Part shown: positions 8,091-13,904 of the stretch, piece by piece | Position numbering within the stretch: the first letter of the stretch is position 1 | Layout: every line of letters begins with the position of its first letter | Source: Actinomycetota bacterium | GTDB taxonomy: Bacteria > Actinomycetota > Acidimicrobiia > Acidimicrobiales > CADCTF01 | NCBI GenBank assembly: GCA_019348305.1 | Contig: JAHWJQ010000037.1 | Span: 1 to 13,904 of the forward strand | Length of the DNA stretch: 13,904 bases | Direction: 5' to 3' | Notes under the pieces: generated by a model | What the model saw: the letters and a program-made list of their open reading frames with translations, nothing else | Database searches by the model: none | Told to the model about the DNA's origin: nothing | Position numbers and translations under genes: made by a program

Positions 8091-8732
8091 TTACTGGGTG
8101 ATCTCGGAGTTCTGGTCGGCGGTGGCGTCCGCCGTGACTCCGTCGAGGTCCTGGTTGATGATGGCGGTCTGCTGCGCGACGGCCGTGGCCTCGGAGTCGA
8201 TGGAGGCGATGTTGGCGGCCACCGCGGCGTCGATGGGAGCGGCAATGTTGGCGTTTGCGGCCACCGCTCCGGCGATCGGGGCCGCCGCGTCGACATCGGC
8301 GTCGACGTTCAGGTCGACGTCGAGCAGATTGCCGGAGGCGGTCAGGTCCCCTGTGGTCACCGACCCGTCGCTGGTCTCGGCCGGTGGTGGCGCATCCGTT
8401 TCGCCGATGGTGTCGTTGCCCTGGTCGATGGTCGAGTCCTGCGGGGCGTTGGCGATCGCCTCGCCGGATTGCGTCTGGTTGATCAGCACCCCCTGGTCGG
8501 CCAAGGCCTGGGCCTCGGAGCCAACCGACAAGATGTTCGCCGCGGCGGCCGCGTCGATGGGCGCGGCGACGTTGAGGTTGGCGGCGACGGCGAGGTCAAC
8601 CGGGGCCGCGAGGTCGAGGGCGAGGTCGACGTCGGCGTTGAGGTCGAGCAGCGACATGACCTCCTTGGTGGGCAGCGCGGAGGCGCCCTGCGCCTCGAGG
8701 TCCTCGGCGGACAGTCGCTCAAGCTCAGTCAT
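8091..8732 (-). CDS. Acidic two-module repeat protein, candidate substrate of the adjacent PqqD/M50 protease
   Basis: I recognise no characterised family. The 213-residue product starts MTELERLSAEDL, a short leader-like segment carrying its only basic residues (Arg6, Lys23). No Lys or Arg follows residue 23, and it has no Cys, His, Phe, Tyr or Trp. Residues 28-104 and 136-213 are two copies of one module: LLD, an Asp-rich strand, two AAP[IV]xxA[VA]AAN-like units 14 residues apart, SEAxAxAxQ, an INQ step and an ending near IxQ. The linker (105-135) is rich in Gly, Asp, Thr and Pro. There is no signal peptide or membrane span. ATG at 8732 is fixed by GAGGAG 6 nt upstream. It ends 3 nt before the M50 gene, strongly suggesting one operon. 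A RiPP-like precursor, a secreted structural protein or an adaptor are all possible. Confidence 0.8.
   Translation of the reverse strand: MTELERLSAEDLEAQGASALPTKEVMSLLDLNADVDLALDLAAPVDLAVAANLNVAAPIDAAAAANILSVGSEAQALADQGVLINQTQSGEAIANAPQDSTIDQGNDTIGETDAPPPAETSDGSVTTGDLTASGNLLDVDLNVDADVDAAAPIAGAVAANANIAAPIDAAVAANIASIDSEATAVAQQTAIINQDLDGVTADATADQNSEITQ
8094..8327 (-). repeat. Internal module 2 of the repeat protein
   Basis: Encodes residues 136-213. It aligns with module 1 from LLD through AAPIxxAVAAN, AAPIDAAVAAN, SEATAVAQ, IINQ and the closing ITQ, indicating internal gene duplication. Confidence 0.75.
8421..8651 (-). repeat. Internal module 1 of the repeat protein
   Basis: Encodes residues 28-104. 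It has the same order of elements as module 2: LLD, Asp-rich strand, AAPVDLAVAAN, AAPIDAAAAAN, SEAQALADQ, LINQ and closing IDQ, over 77 residues versus 78. Confidence 0.75.
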
Positions 8733-8738
8733 TCGCTT

Positions 8739-8744
8739 CTCCTC
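8739..8744 (-). promoter_or_regulatory. Shine-Dalgarno site of the repeat protein gene
   Basis: GAGGAG on the minus strand, 6 nt before ATG 8732. The reading frame continues open upstream to 8831, so this site decides the start and removes an Arg-rich artificial extension. Confidence 0.75.
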
Positions 8745-8786
8745 TGTCGTCTCCCTGCGTGACCAACCGATTCCCGACCGCGTCCG

Positions 8787-8792
8787 ATCGTA
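8787..8792 (-). promoter_or_regulatory. Possible -10 element for the repeat protein/M50 operon
   Basis: TACGAT on the minus strand (TANNNT form) lies in the 258-bp gap to the divergent gene. It would give a leader of about 50 nt before ATG 8732. No -35 consensus is visible at 16-19 bp. Apart from this, the gap shows only the Shine-Dalgarno site and the opposite leaderless promoter. Confidence 0.3.
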
Positions 8793-8977
8793 AACAGGCC
8801 TACCGGTGTGGCGCCCAGGAACCCGGGCCACGCCGCTTGGCGACGGCGGTGGCTGACCCGTCCGCCGAGCACCACCAGCGACGTCTCCCCGCTGGTCTCA
8901 AGCGCCACGGTTGACGGCACGACCTGCGAGGCTGAGACCGACCGGGACGCGAGAGCGATCCGATCAGCGACCACACC

Positions 8978-8991
8978 TAGGCTCCGCCTCG
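8978..8991 (+). promoter_or_regulatory. Candidate leaderless -10 element of the DUF1905/OmdA gene
   Basis: TAGGCT (8978-8983) is followed after 7 nt by GTG at 8991, and there is no Shine-Dalgarno sequence. The arrangement repeats that seen before the threonine ammonia-lyase gene. Confidence 0.4.
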
Positions 8992-9449
8992 TGGTGCACC
9001 GGTTCGAAGCACGCGTGGAGCCGCACGGAAAGACGTCGACCTTCTTGCACGTACCGGCCGAAGTCGTCGAGGCGCTCGGTCCGAAGAAGCGGGTAGCAGT
9101 GCGCGTCACCGTCAACGGCTACACCTACCGCAGCACGGTGGCCCCGATGGGTGGGAACTTCCTCCTGCCGCTGAACCGGCAGAACCGCGCAGGTGCCGGT
9201 GTTGCCGCCGGGGACGTCGTGCGAGTGTCGATCGAGCGAGACGAGGCGCCCCGGGTGGTGGAGGTGCCCGAGGACCTGACGGCCGCGATCGCTGCGGACG
9301 ACGCGGCGGGTGAGGCGTTCAGCCGTCTCTCCTACAGCCACCAACGGGAGTACGTGGAGTGGATCACGGGGGCCAAACGGACCGAGACCCGCGCCCGGCG
9401 AGTGGCACAGGCGCTGGAACGGCTGAGAGATGGCAAGACGGCCCGCTGA
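8991..9449 (+). CDS. DUF1905 / YdeI-OmpD-associated family protein
   Basis: A 152-residue cytoplasmic protein with two recognisable parts. Residues 3-88 fit the DUF1905 beta-barrel: FEARVE, a FLHVPAEVVEALG segment, VNGYTYRSTVAPMGG and a GDVVRVSIERDE end. Residues about 92-148 fit the YdeI/OmpD-associated (OmdA) helical segment: VPEDLTAAI, then FSRLSYSHQREYVEWI and an Arg-rich ALERL helix. This pairing is common in actinobacteria. The precise biochemical role is not established as far as I know, though relatives are named for bacteriocin or polymyxin protection. The start is one of two consecutive GTG codons (8991 or 8994). I prefer 8991 for its -10 spacing. The 3' end overlaps the PAP2 gene by 20 nt if that gene starts at 9430. 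Confidence 0.8.
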   Translation: MVHRFEARVEPHGKTSTFLHVPAEVVEALGPKKRVAVRVTVNGYTYRSTVAPMGGNFLLPLNRQNRAGAGVAAGDVVRVSIERDEAPRVVEVPEDLTAAIAADDAAGEAFSRLSYSHQREYVEWITGAKRTETRARRVAQALERLRDGKTAR

Positions 9450-10170
9450 TATGGCGATGACGAGACTGAAGCGCGGGCTCAGGTGCCTGAGGGTGGCAGA
9501 GGACGGGTTGGTGCGTCTGTTGCCACGACGGGCCCACAAGGGCTCGACCTGGTTCGGCAGGATGGGAGACATCGTCCAGCAGCCGCCGGTGTGGGTCGGT
9601 GTCGCCGGCATGCTGGGGGTCGCCGGCGGAACGAGGGGCCGGCGGGCGGCCATGCGCGGGAGCGTGTGCTACGGCGTCACGGCGATTGTCGCCAACCTCC
9701 TCGTCAAGCCGGTGGTGCGCCGCAGCCGGCCACCGGGCTCGGGGAGCGGGAGGCCGGGGCCCATCACGTCGTCGTTTCCGTCAGGACACGCGGCCACCGA
9801 CCTTGCCTTCGCCCTCGGTGTCGCCCAGGAGGTGCCCCTGCTGTTCCCCCCTCTGGCCCTCGCCACCTCTGCAGCACACTGGTCGATCGTGCGCAGCCGG
9901 GGCCACTACCCGAGCGACGTCTTCTTCGGTGGCGTCCTGGGCGTCGCGGTGGCATTCGGGGTGTGGAGGCTTTGGCCCCCGGGCGAAGGGGCGGGCGGAG
10001 GCAACAGCTTGGAGGGGTCCTCGGCAGAGGTCCGCGCCGCCGACCCGAATCAGGTTCCCGGTGTTGGCCGAACACGACATAGAGGTGTCCGTCGGGCCCG
10101 AACCGGCAGTCGACAGGGCGCTCGAATCCCTCGTGCGGCAGTACGCTCGCTCCGCCGGCAATGCGATTGA
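9430..10170 (+). CDS. PAP2-family membrane phosphatase
   Basis: Type-2 phosphatidic acid phosphatase-like membrane enzyme, probably acting on a lipid phosphate such as phosphatidate or undecaprenyl diphosphate. The motifs are KPVVRRSRP (Lys93 to Pro101, matching KxxxxxxRP), PSGH (117-120) and HYPSD with His159 and Asp163. In the third motif the usual SRxxxxxH reads SIVRSRGH, so the normal Arg position is Ile, with other arginines close by. Hydrophobic spans cover about 52-66, 78-92, 122-150 and 164-182. The domain ends near residue 186, whereas the frame runs 60 residues further. That Arg-rich tail is antisense to conserved sequence of the neighbouring pseudogene, so the native stop has probably been lost or shifted. 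ATGs at 9451 and 9457 are alternative starts. Likely co-transcribed with the preceding gene. Confidence 0.85.
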   Translation: MARRPADMAMTRLKRGLRCLRVAEDGLVRLLPRRAHKGSTWFGRMGDIVQQPPVWVGVAGMLGVAGGTRGRRAAMRGSVCYGVTAIVANLLVKPVVRRSRPPGSGSGRPGPITSSFPSGHAATDLAFALGVAQEVPLLFPPLALATSAAHWSIVRSRGHYPSDVFFGGVLGVAVAFGVWRLWPPGEGAGGGNSLEGSSAEVRAADPNQVPGVGRTRHRGVRRARTGSRQGARIPRAAVRSLRRQCD

Positions 10171-11052
10171 CGGCGAAATCAACGACCCGTCCGTCGGCCA
10201 TGTCGACGCGGGCGACCTTGAAGCCTGCGGGGGTGATGCGCCGCGTCGTCACCGGCGCCGCATCGCCGAAGCACGCCACAAATGCATCCCCGTCGAACCC
10301 GAACCCGTCACCTGGCCCCGCTCGGTGGTAGTGCCGAACGGCACGAACGCCCCGGTGCGAGCCTTGTCCCGCAGCGACCCGGTGACGTCCTGCGTCTCGT
10401 AGTTCACTCCGCGCGCGGGAAATCGCACACGCTCTGCAACGCGGGGTTGCGCAGCCACTCGTAGGCGATGTTGTCGGCTCCCACGACGCCGGCGTTCGTG
10501 GCGCTGCCGGTGCTGAAGTAGAGCCCCGTCCGGTCCGAAGGTGGGCGGCATCACCTGGTGGTCGCCTCGGCTCGGAAGCCCCGTGACGATCTCTTCTATG
10601 ACGACCTCCTCCGGTGACCCATCCGGGCGGAACCGGCCGATGTGGTCGTTGTAGGGGTAGTACAGGTAGCCGTCGTGCCAGGCGCAGCCGGTGAGGCAGC
10701 CGGCCTGGTTCCACCGGTCAGCGGGGATCTCGAAGACGACGCGGCGGTCACCGGTTGCCGTGTCGAGTTGGAGGATGCGGGGCGGGGAATCGATGCGGTA
10801 GCCGCCCTCGGTGATGAAACACCTCCCGTCGGGAGCGAAGAAGCAGTGGACGGGCTCGTCGAACCCGGACGCCACTACCTCGGCGCCGTACCCCTCGGGC
10901 AGGAGGATGTCGGTCGGGTCGGGGCGACGGGTGCCCTTGCGCGCGACGTTGACGCGCTGGAGAATCCCCCGTCCGGCGACCCACACGTAGCCAAGTGCGT
11001 CGGGAACCATCGGCGCCTTGACCCAGCGGGCGGGGCGGCTCCTGGTTGGCAT
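10050..11052 (-). pseudogene. Decayed PQQ sugar/sorbosone dehydrogenase-like gene, tandem paralogue of its neighbour
   Basis: Starts at ATG 11052 (GAGAGG at 11060-11065) 4 nt after the intact paralogue and reads about 175 residues of beta-propeller sequence, including FFAPDG and FGPDGA. Near 10528 the homology shifts frame (LYFSTGSATNAGVVG). It returns near 10412 (GVNYETQDV, TGAFVPFGT) and shifts again near 10310 to FDGDAFVACFGDAAPVT, then RPVDCRFGPDGHLYVVFG. Compared with the intact copy, about 130 codons are missing at the last junction, including the WGLRNxxGLAF block. No stop follows in that final frame until inside the PAP2 gene; a TGA at 10050-10052 in another frame may be the original end. 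Damage confined to one gene, plus a large deletion, favours real decay over sequencing error. The encoded enzyme should be inactive. Confidence 0.8.
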
Positions 11053-11056
11053 GGCG

Positions 11057-12307
11057 TTACCTCTCTTCCAAAGGGATGCGGTGGACGCTGCCGCTCCCGG
11101 CTTCGGCAACCACCCCTCGCGACGTCATCTCGAACCGCCCGAAGTCAACAACCAGGAGGACCGCGTCCCGGCGGTGCCAGGCCACGTCGATCGGGCGGTG
11201 GAGGCTGGGCGCCGCCAGCGGGTGCAGCGACCAGTCGGAGGCGTCCACCCGCACCAAGCTGCGTCCGGCGCGGCCGCTCGGCGCCGTCATAGGCGCCTCA
11301 TCGCCGAACAGGGTCACGACGAGCTGCCCCGGCCACGGCGCCGAGGCGGGGAGCACGCACAGCTTGGTCGCCGAGCAGTGGGGCGGAAAGCGAACGAGGG
11401 GTTCCGCCGGCGGCGGCAGCCCATCGTGGTCCGCGAGCACGAAGGTGGGCGCAGGGCCGCGCTCTGGGCGGTATGTCTCGTCGGTGACCGGTCGGCCGCC
11501 GACGTAGTCGGGCCACCCGTACCAGCTCCCCTCCTGCACCTCGAACAGCAGATCCGGGGCGCCGCCGATTGGCCTGCTGCCTCGTTCGTCGGCGCCCTGG
11601 TCGAGGGCGAGCAGACGGCCGTCGTCGAGGAACGCCAGCCCGAAGGCGTTGCGCAGCCCCCATGCGACCAACTCGAGCTGGGTGCCGTCCGCGTTGCACC
11701 TCATCACCGCGGCCGTGCACGGGAGCCCGGCGGGCACGGCCTCGCCCGCGAGCGTCGGCGTGCCGAAAGGCTTGAACGCCCCCGTCGTGACCCGCCGCCC
11801 GGGAGTGCGCGGATCGTCGGTCTCGACGTTGGTCCCCGCGAGCACGACGTCGTAGCCGGGGATGTCATGGGCGTCGGGGATCCGCCGTAGCCAGCCGAGC
11901 TCGAGCGCGTCGAGCCCGACGATGGCGAGGTTGGTCATCGACCCCTGGCTGAAGTAGAGCTTTCCGTCGGGAGCGAAGGCCACCATGTTGACGTGGTAGT
12001 CACCTGGCCCTGGCAACCCCTCGATCACCGGCGAGACGACACCGTCGAGCGTGATGCGGCTGATGCGGCCGGCGCCACCCTCGCTGGCGAAGAGCGCACC
12101 GTCGTGCCACGTAAGGCCGTTGAGAGGCGGGGCGAGCCCGCTGGCGACCAGCGTGCGCTCGCCGTCACCGGCGAGGTGCCATACCCGGCCGCCGGGCGTA
12201 GCGCCGGCGAAAGGCAGCCCCGACTCACCTACGTACACCTCGCCGCTGTCGGAGATGGCGACGCTGGTCGGGAACGACAGGTCGCCGGCGACCTGCGAGG
12301 AACTCAT
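11057..12307 (-). CDS. PQQ-dependent sugar/sorbosone dehydrogenase-like beta-propeller protein
   Basis: A 416-residue protein of the soluble glucose/sorbosone dehydrogenase propeller family, whose members oxidise sugars or related alcohols using PQQ and pass electrons to an acceptor. Blade-type motifs are FPTSVAISDSGEVYVGE (12-28), the HVNMVAFAPDGKLYFSQG block with His105 as the candidate base, WGLRNAFGLAF (216-226) and SWYGWPDYVGG (261-271), ending in a RPIDVAWHR and VVDFG blade. There is no signal peptide, although many relatives are exported, so a cytoplasmic location or a different substrate should be considered. ATG 12307 overlaps the stop of the upstream VTT gene by 4 bp (ATGA), implying coupling and fixing the start over a GTG upstream. 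The decayed paralogue follows. No pqq synthesis gene is visible, so cofactor use is inferred from the family. Confidence 0.82.
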   Translation of the reverse strand: MSSSQVAGDLSFPTSVAISDSGEVYVGESGLPFAGATPGGRVWHLAGDGERTLVASGLAPPLNGLTWHDGALFASEGGAGRISRITLDGVVSPVIEGLPGPGDYHVNMVAFAPDGKLYFSQGSMTNLAIVGLDALELGWLRRIPDAHDIPGYDVVLAGTNVETDDPRTPGRRVTTGAFKPFGTPTLAGEAVPAGLPCTAAVMRCNADGTQLELVAWGLRNAFGLAFLDDGRLLALDQGADERGSRPIGGAPDLLFEVQEGSWYGWPDYVGGRPVTDETYRPERGPAPTFVLADHDGLPPPAEPLVRFPPHCSATKLCVLPASAPWPGQLVVTLFGDEAPMTAPSGRAGRSLVRVDASDWSLHPLAAPSLHRPIDVAWHRRDAVLLVVDFGRFEMTSRGVVAEAGSGSVHRIPLEER

Positions 12308-12981
12308 GCGGACGCGTCCCGCTGTCGTCCCCACAGCAACCACGCGACGACAGAGACTGCGGTGACGAAGGCGAACACGAGCGAGACGTTGTTGAAGCTG
12401 GCAGCGACAGCGCCGGCAAGGGCGTACAGAACCGCCTCAGGTAGGGCACCGAGGGTCGCTGCCAGCAACAGGGTCGGCCACGGCATCCCGGCCGCTCCCG
12501 CGGCGACGGCGACCGATTCCGCCAGGACTGGTATCGGGCGGCTCACGACCAGTGCGATCGGGCCCCAGCGCCGTAGCGCCTCGGCGCCTCGCACCTGGTT
12601 GTCATCGTCGATCACCCAGCGGTGAGCACCACGACCGATCAGCGCGCCGGCAGCAGCGGCGCCGATGCGACCAGTCAGCGACAGCAGAGCGCCGCCGACG
12701 GTGCCGAAGAGGGCCCCGTGGGCCACCATGACCAGGCTCGAGGGCACCGGTAGGACGACGTCGGCGACGAGCAGGCAGACGCCGATGACCGCCGCCGCTA
12801 CGCCGCGGTGATCCACCACAGAAGAGGGATCGCCCAGAACCGGAACTTCGGCGGCGGAGACGGCCAGGAACCCGGCGACCGAGAGGGCGGCGACGCCGGC
12901 GGCCAGAAGATAGGGCATCGCGAAGCACCGGCGGGCGCCCGGATCACTGCTCCGATCCCCCATTGGATCGACCATGCCCAT
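12304..12981 (-). CDS. VTT-domain (TVP38/TMEM64/DedA-like) membrane protein
   Basis: A 225-residue integral membrane protein. Hydrophobic spans cover about 22-42, 60-77, 83-103 and 106-116, then a hydrophilic loop 117-140, and spans 141-163, 168-194 and 199-217. VTT features are visible: VLPVPSS re-entrant region (76-82), GRIGAAAAGALIGRG (104-118) and SRPIPVLAESVAVAAGAAGM (147-166), with Arg148, Pro149 and Glu155 at the conserved positions. Relatives move or flip lipids, including polyprenyl carriers, or affect proton-linked membrane homeostasis, but this subgroup has no assigned substrate. I chose ATG 12981, the first in-frame ATG after truA ends (52 bp gap). ATGs at 12975 and 12963 are equally possible, since no Shine-Dalgarno is clear. 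The frame is open back through truA but that part is Arg-rich shadow sequence. The stop overlaps the next start. Confidence 0.8.
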   Translation of the reverse strand: MGMVDPMGDRSSDPGARRCFAMPYLLAAGVAALSVAGFLAVSAAEVPVLGDPSSVVDHRGVAAAVIGVCLLVADVVLPVPSSLVMVAHGALFGTVGGALLSLTGRIGAAAAGALIGRGAHRWVIDDDNQVRGAEALRRWGPIALVVSRPIPVLAESVAVAAGAAGMPWPTLLLAATLGALPEAVLYALAGAVAASFNNVSLVFAFVTAVSVVAWLLWGRQRDASA

Positions 12982-13033
12982 CGGCGGACCAGGAGAAAAC
13001 GGAGCGTCTTCTCCGGCAGGGTCGCCACTCAGC

Positions 13034-13840
13034 TCACCCGTACAGCACCTCCCACAGGCACAAGCCCTGCGGTGGCGCCGGCTGGCCGGCTGCGGAGCGG
13101 TCGCGCGACCTGAGGATCCACGACATCTCTCCCGCCCGCTTCTTGCCCAAGCCCACCTCGACGAGTGTCCCCACGAGCGAGCGCACCATCTGCTGGCAAA
13201 ACGACGACGCCTCGACCTCGAAGCGCAGGGTGTCGTCGCCGAGGTCCCGCCAGCGGGCGTCGTGCAGACGCCGGATGTTCGAGCCGGAGACGTCTGGTGG
13301 CTTGCGGCAGAACGAGGAGAAGTCGTGCTCGCCGAGCAACGGGTCACACGCCGCCTGCATGGCCCGGAGATCGAGTGGTGGTTCCACCTGCCAGCTCGTG
13401 TGCACCAGGAAAGGGTCGGGGACATCGCGGTTCAAGACCGTGTAGCGATAGCGCCGGGCGATTGCGGAATGGCGGGCATCGAAGTCGGGCGGCGCCACCT
13501 TCGCGTCGCGTACGACGACGCTCGGCCGCAGCATCTTGTTGACTGCCCGCTGGAGCGCCGGCAGGTCGAGCTCGCCCGGGCCCCGGGGGGAGTCGAAGTG
13601 CACGACATTGCCCCAGGCGTGCACCCCGGCGTCGGTGCGCCCGGCGACCACGAAGCGAACCGGGTGCTTCACCACCTTCTCGACGACGCCAGCGAGGTCC
13701 CCCGCCACCGTCCGCACGCCAGCGGGTTGGGCCGCGAACCCGCTGAAGCCCGTCCCGTCATAGGCAACGGTCATCCGCACCCGGCACCGCACGGGGCGCA
13801 CGTCCGGGGAGCCCTGCGGCTCGTGGTCGAACAGCGTCAC
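13034..13840 (-). CDS. truA: tRNA pseudouridine(38-40) synthase TruA
   Basis: Converts uridines 38-40 in the anticodon stem-loop of tRNAs to pseudouridine. The 268-residue product contains VAYDGTGFSGFAAQP (25-39), the catalytic GRTDAGVHA motif with nucleophile Asp70, FDARHSAIARRYRYTV in the middle, HDFSSF, and the C-terminal FCQQMVRSLVGTLVEVGLGK block, so it is complete. Start: GTG 13838-13840, two codons after an in-frame TAG. The conserved domain begins only near residue 19, so a downstream GTG could be the true start. First visible gene of a minus-strand operon with the VTT and propeller genes. rplQ, a usual upstream partner, would lie beyond the window. Confidence 0.95.
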   Translation of the reverse strand: MTLFDHEPQGSPDVRPVRCRVRMTVAYDGTGFSGFAAQPAGVRTVAGDLAGVVEKVVKHPVRFVVAGRTDAGVHAWGNVVHFDSPRGPGELDLPALQRAVNKMLRPSVVVRDAKVAPPDFDARHSAIARRYRYTVLNRDVPDPFLVHTSWQVEPPLDLRAMQAACDPLLGEHDFSSFCRKPPDVSGSNIRRLHDARWRDLGDDTLRFEVEASSFCQQMVRSLVGTLVEVGLGKKRAGEMSWILRSRDRSAAGQPAPPQGLCLWEVLYG

Positions 13841-13858
13841 CGTCTAGGGCGGCGGCGG

Positions 13859-13904
13859 CTGCCCGCAGCGGAGGTCAAGCGCCAGCATCGGAGCGGAGGG
13901 CAGC
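13859..13904 (+). repeat. Dispersed intergenic repeat, copy 2 at the window edge
   Basis: This 46-bp segment matches 5691-5737 in the same orientation, with two substitutions and one missing A. It begins 19 bp upstream of the truA start and ends at the last base of the window, so its true extent is unknown. In this copy gctgccc (13858-13864) and gggcagc (13898-13904) could also pair across the unit, a pairing not kept in copy 1. The bases between truA and the repeat hold only a short GGC run. Confidence 0.8.

Noticed and set aside
8733..8831. N-terminal extension of the repeat protein to 8831
   Set aside because: The extension is Arg-rich, unlike the acidic protein, and GAGGAG with 6-nt spacing marks ATG 8732.
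8905..8925. Possible third copy of the dispersed repeat (tcaagcgcca)
   Set aside because: Only about 10 bases match and the flanks do not; expected by chance at this GC content.
12982..13425. N-terminal extension of the VTT protein through truA
   Set aside because: Arg/Ser-rich sequence in a second frame of the complete truA gene.
1..13904. tRNA, rRNA, CRISPR arrays, transposases or integrases
   Set aside because: None seen on either strand by reading; no transposase motifs, cloverleaf or array pattern stood out.

Overview
The window looks like chromosomal DNA of a high-GC actinobacterium. The rplM-rpsI-glmM-glmS order, frequent GTG/TTG starts and TANNNT -10 boxes directly before start codons all fit that phylum. 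I suspect Acidimicrobiia or a relative, but no taxonomic marker in the window settles it. Both ends are cut: glmS runs off the left edge, and the right edge stops at the last base of a repeat copy.

Left region (1-4436, minus strand): a housekeeping operon read right to left, rplM (L13), rpsI (S9), glmM and glmS. Gaps are 12 to 35 bp and a plausible promoter lies before rplM. GlmM and GlmS both act in UDP-GlcNAc synthesis for the cell wall. This GlmS is unusually long, with about 145 extra residues before its first conserved glutaminase motif and more further on. Divergent from rplM is an ACT-domain threonine ammonia-lyase (4461-5657, plus), apparently expressed from a leaderless GTG start.

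Centre (5691-8990): a 47-bp dispersed repeat and a possible hairpin lie between convergent genes. Next comes the most interesting part, a minus-strand gene pair. The first gene encodes a 213-residue acidic protein with no Cys, His or aromatic residue, no Lys or Arg after residue 23, and two tandem modules of about 77 residues. Three bases later begins a 762-residue membrane protein with a PqqD-like N-terminus, an M50 (site-2-protease-like) HExxH core, a C-terminal double-CxxC domain and a Thr-rich tail. I read this as a candidate precursor or cargo plus its recognition/processing protease, a RiPP-like or secretion system with no function known to me.

Right region (8991-13904): on the plus strand a DUF1905/YdeI-OmpD-associated protein and a PAP2 phosphatase. 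Converging on them is a minus-strand operon: truA, a VTT (TVP38/TMEM64-type) membrane protein, an intact PQQ sugar/sorbosone dehydrogenase-like propeller, and a decayed tandem paralogue of it with two frameshifts and a loss of about 130 codons. The truA gene, often close to rplM in actinobacteria, is about 8.7 kb from it here. A second copy of the dispersed repeat sits just upstream of truA at the window end.
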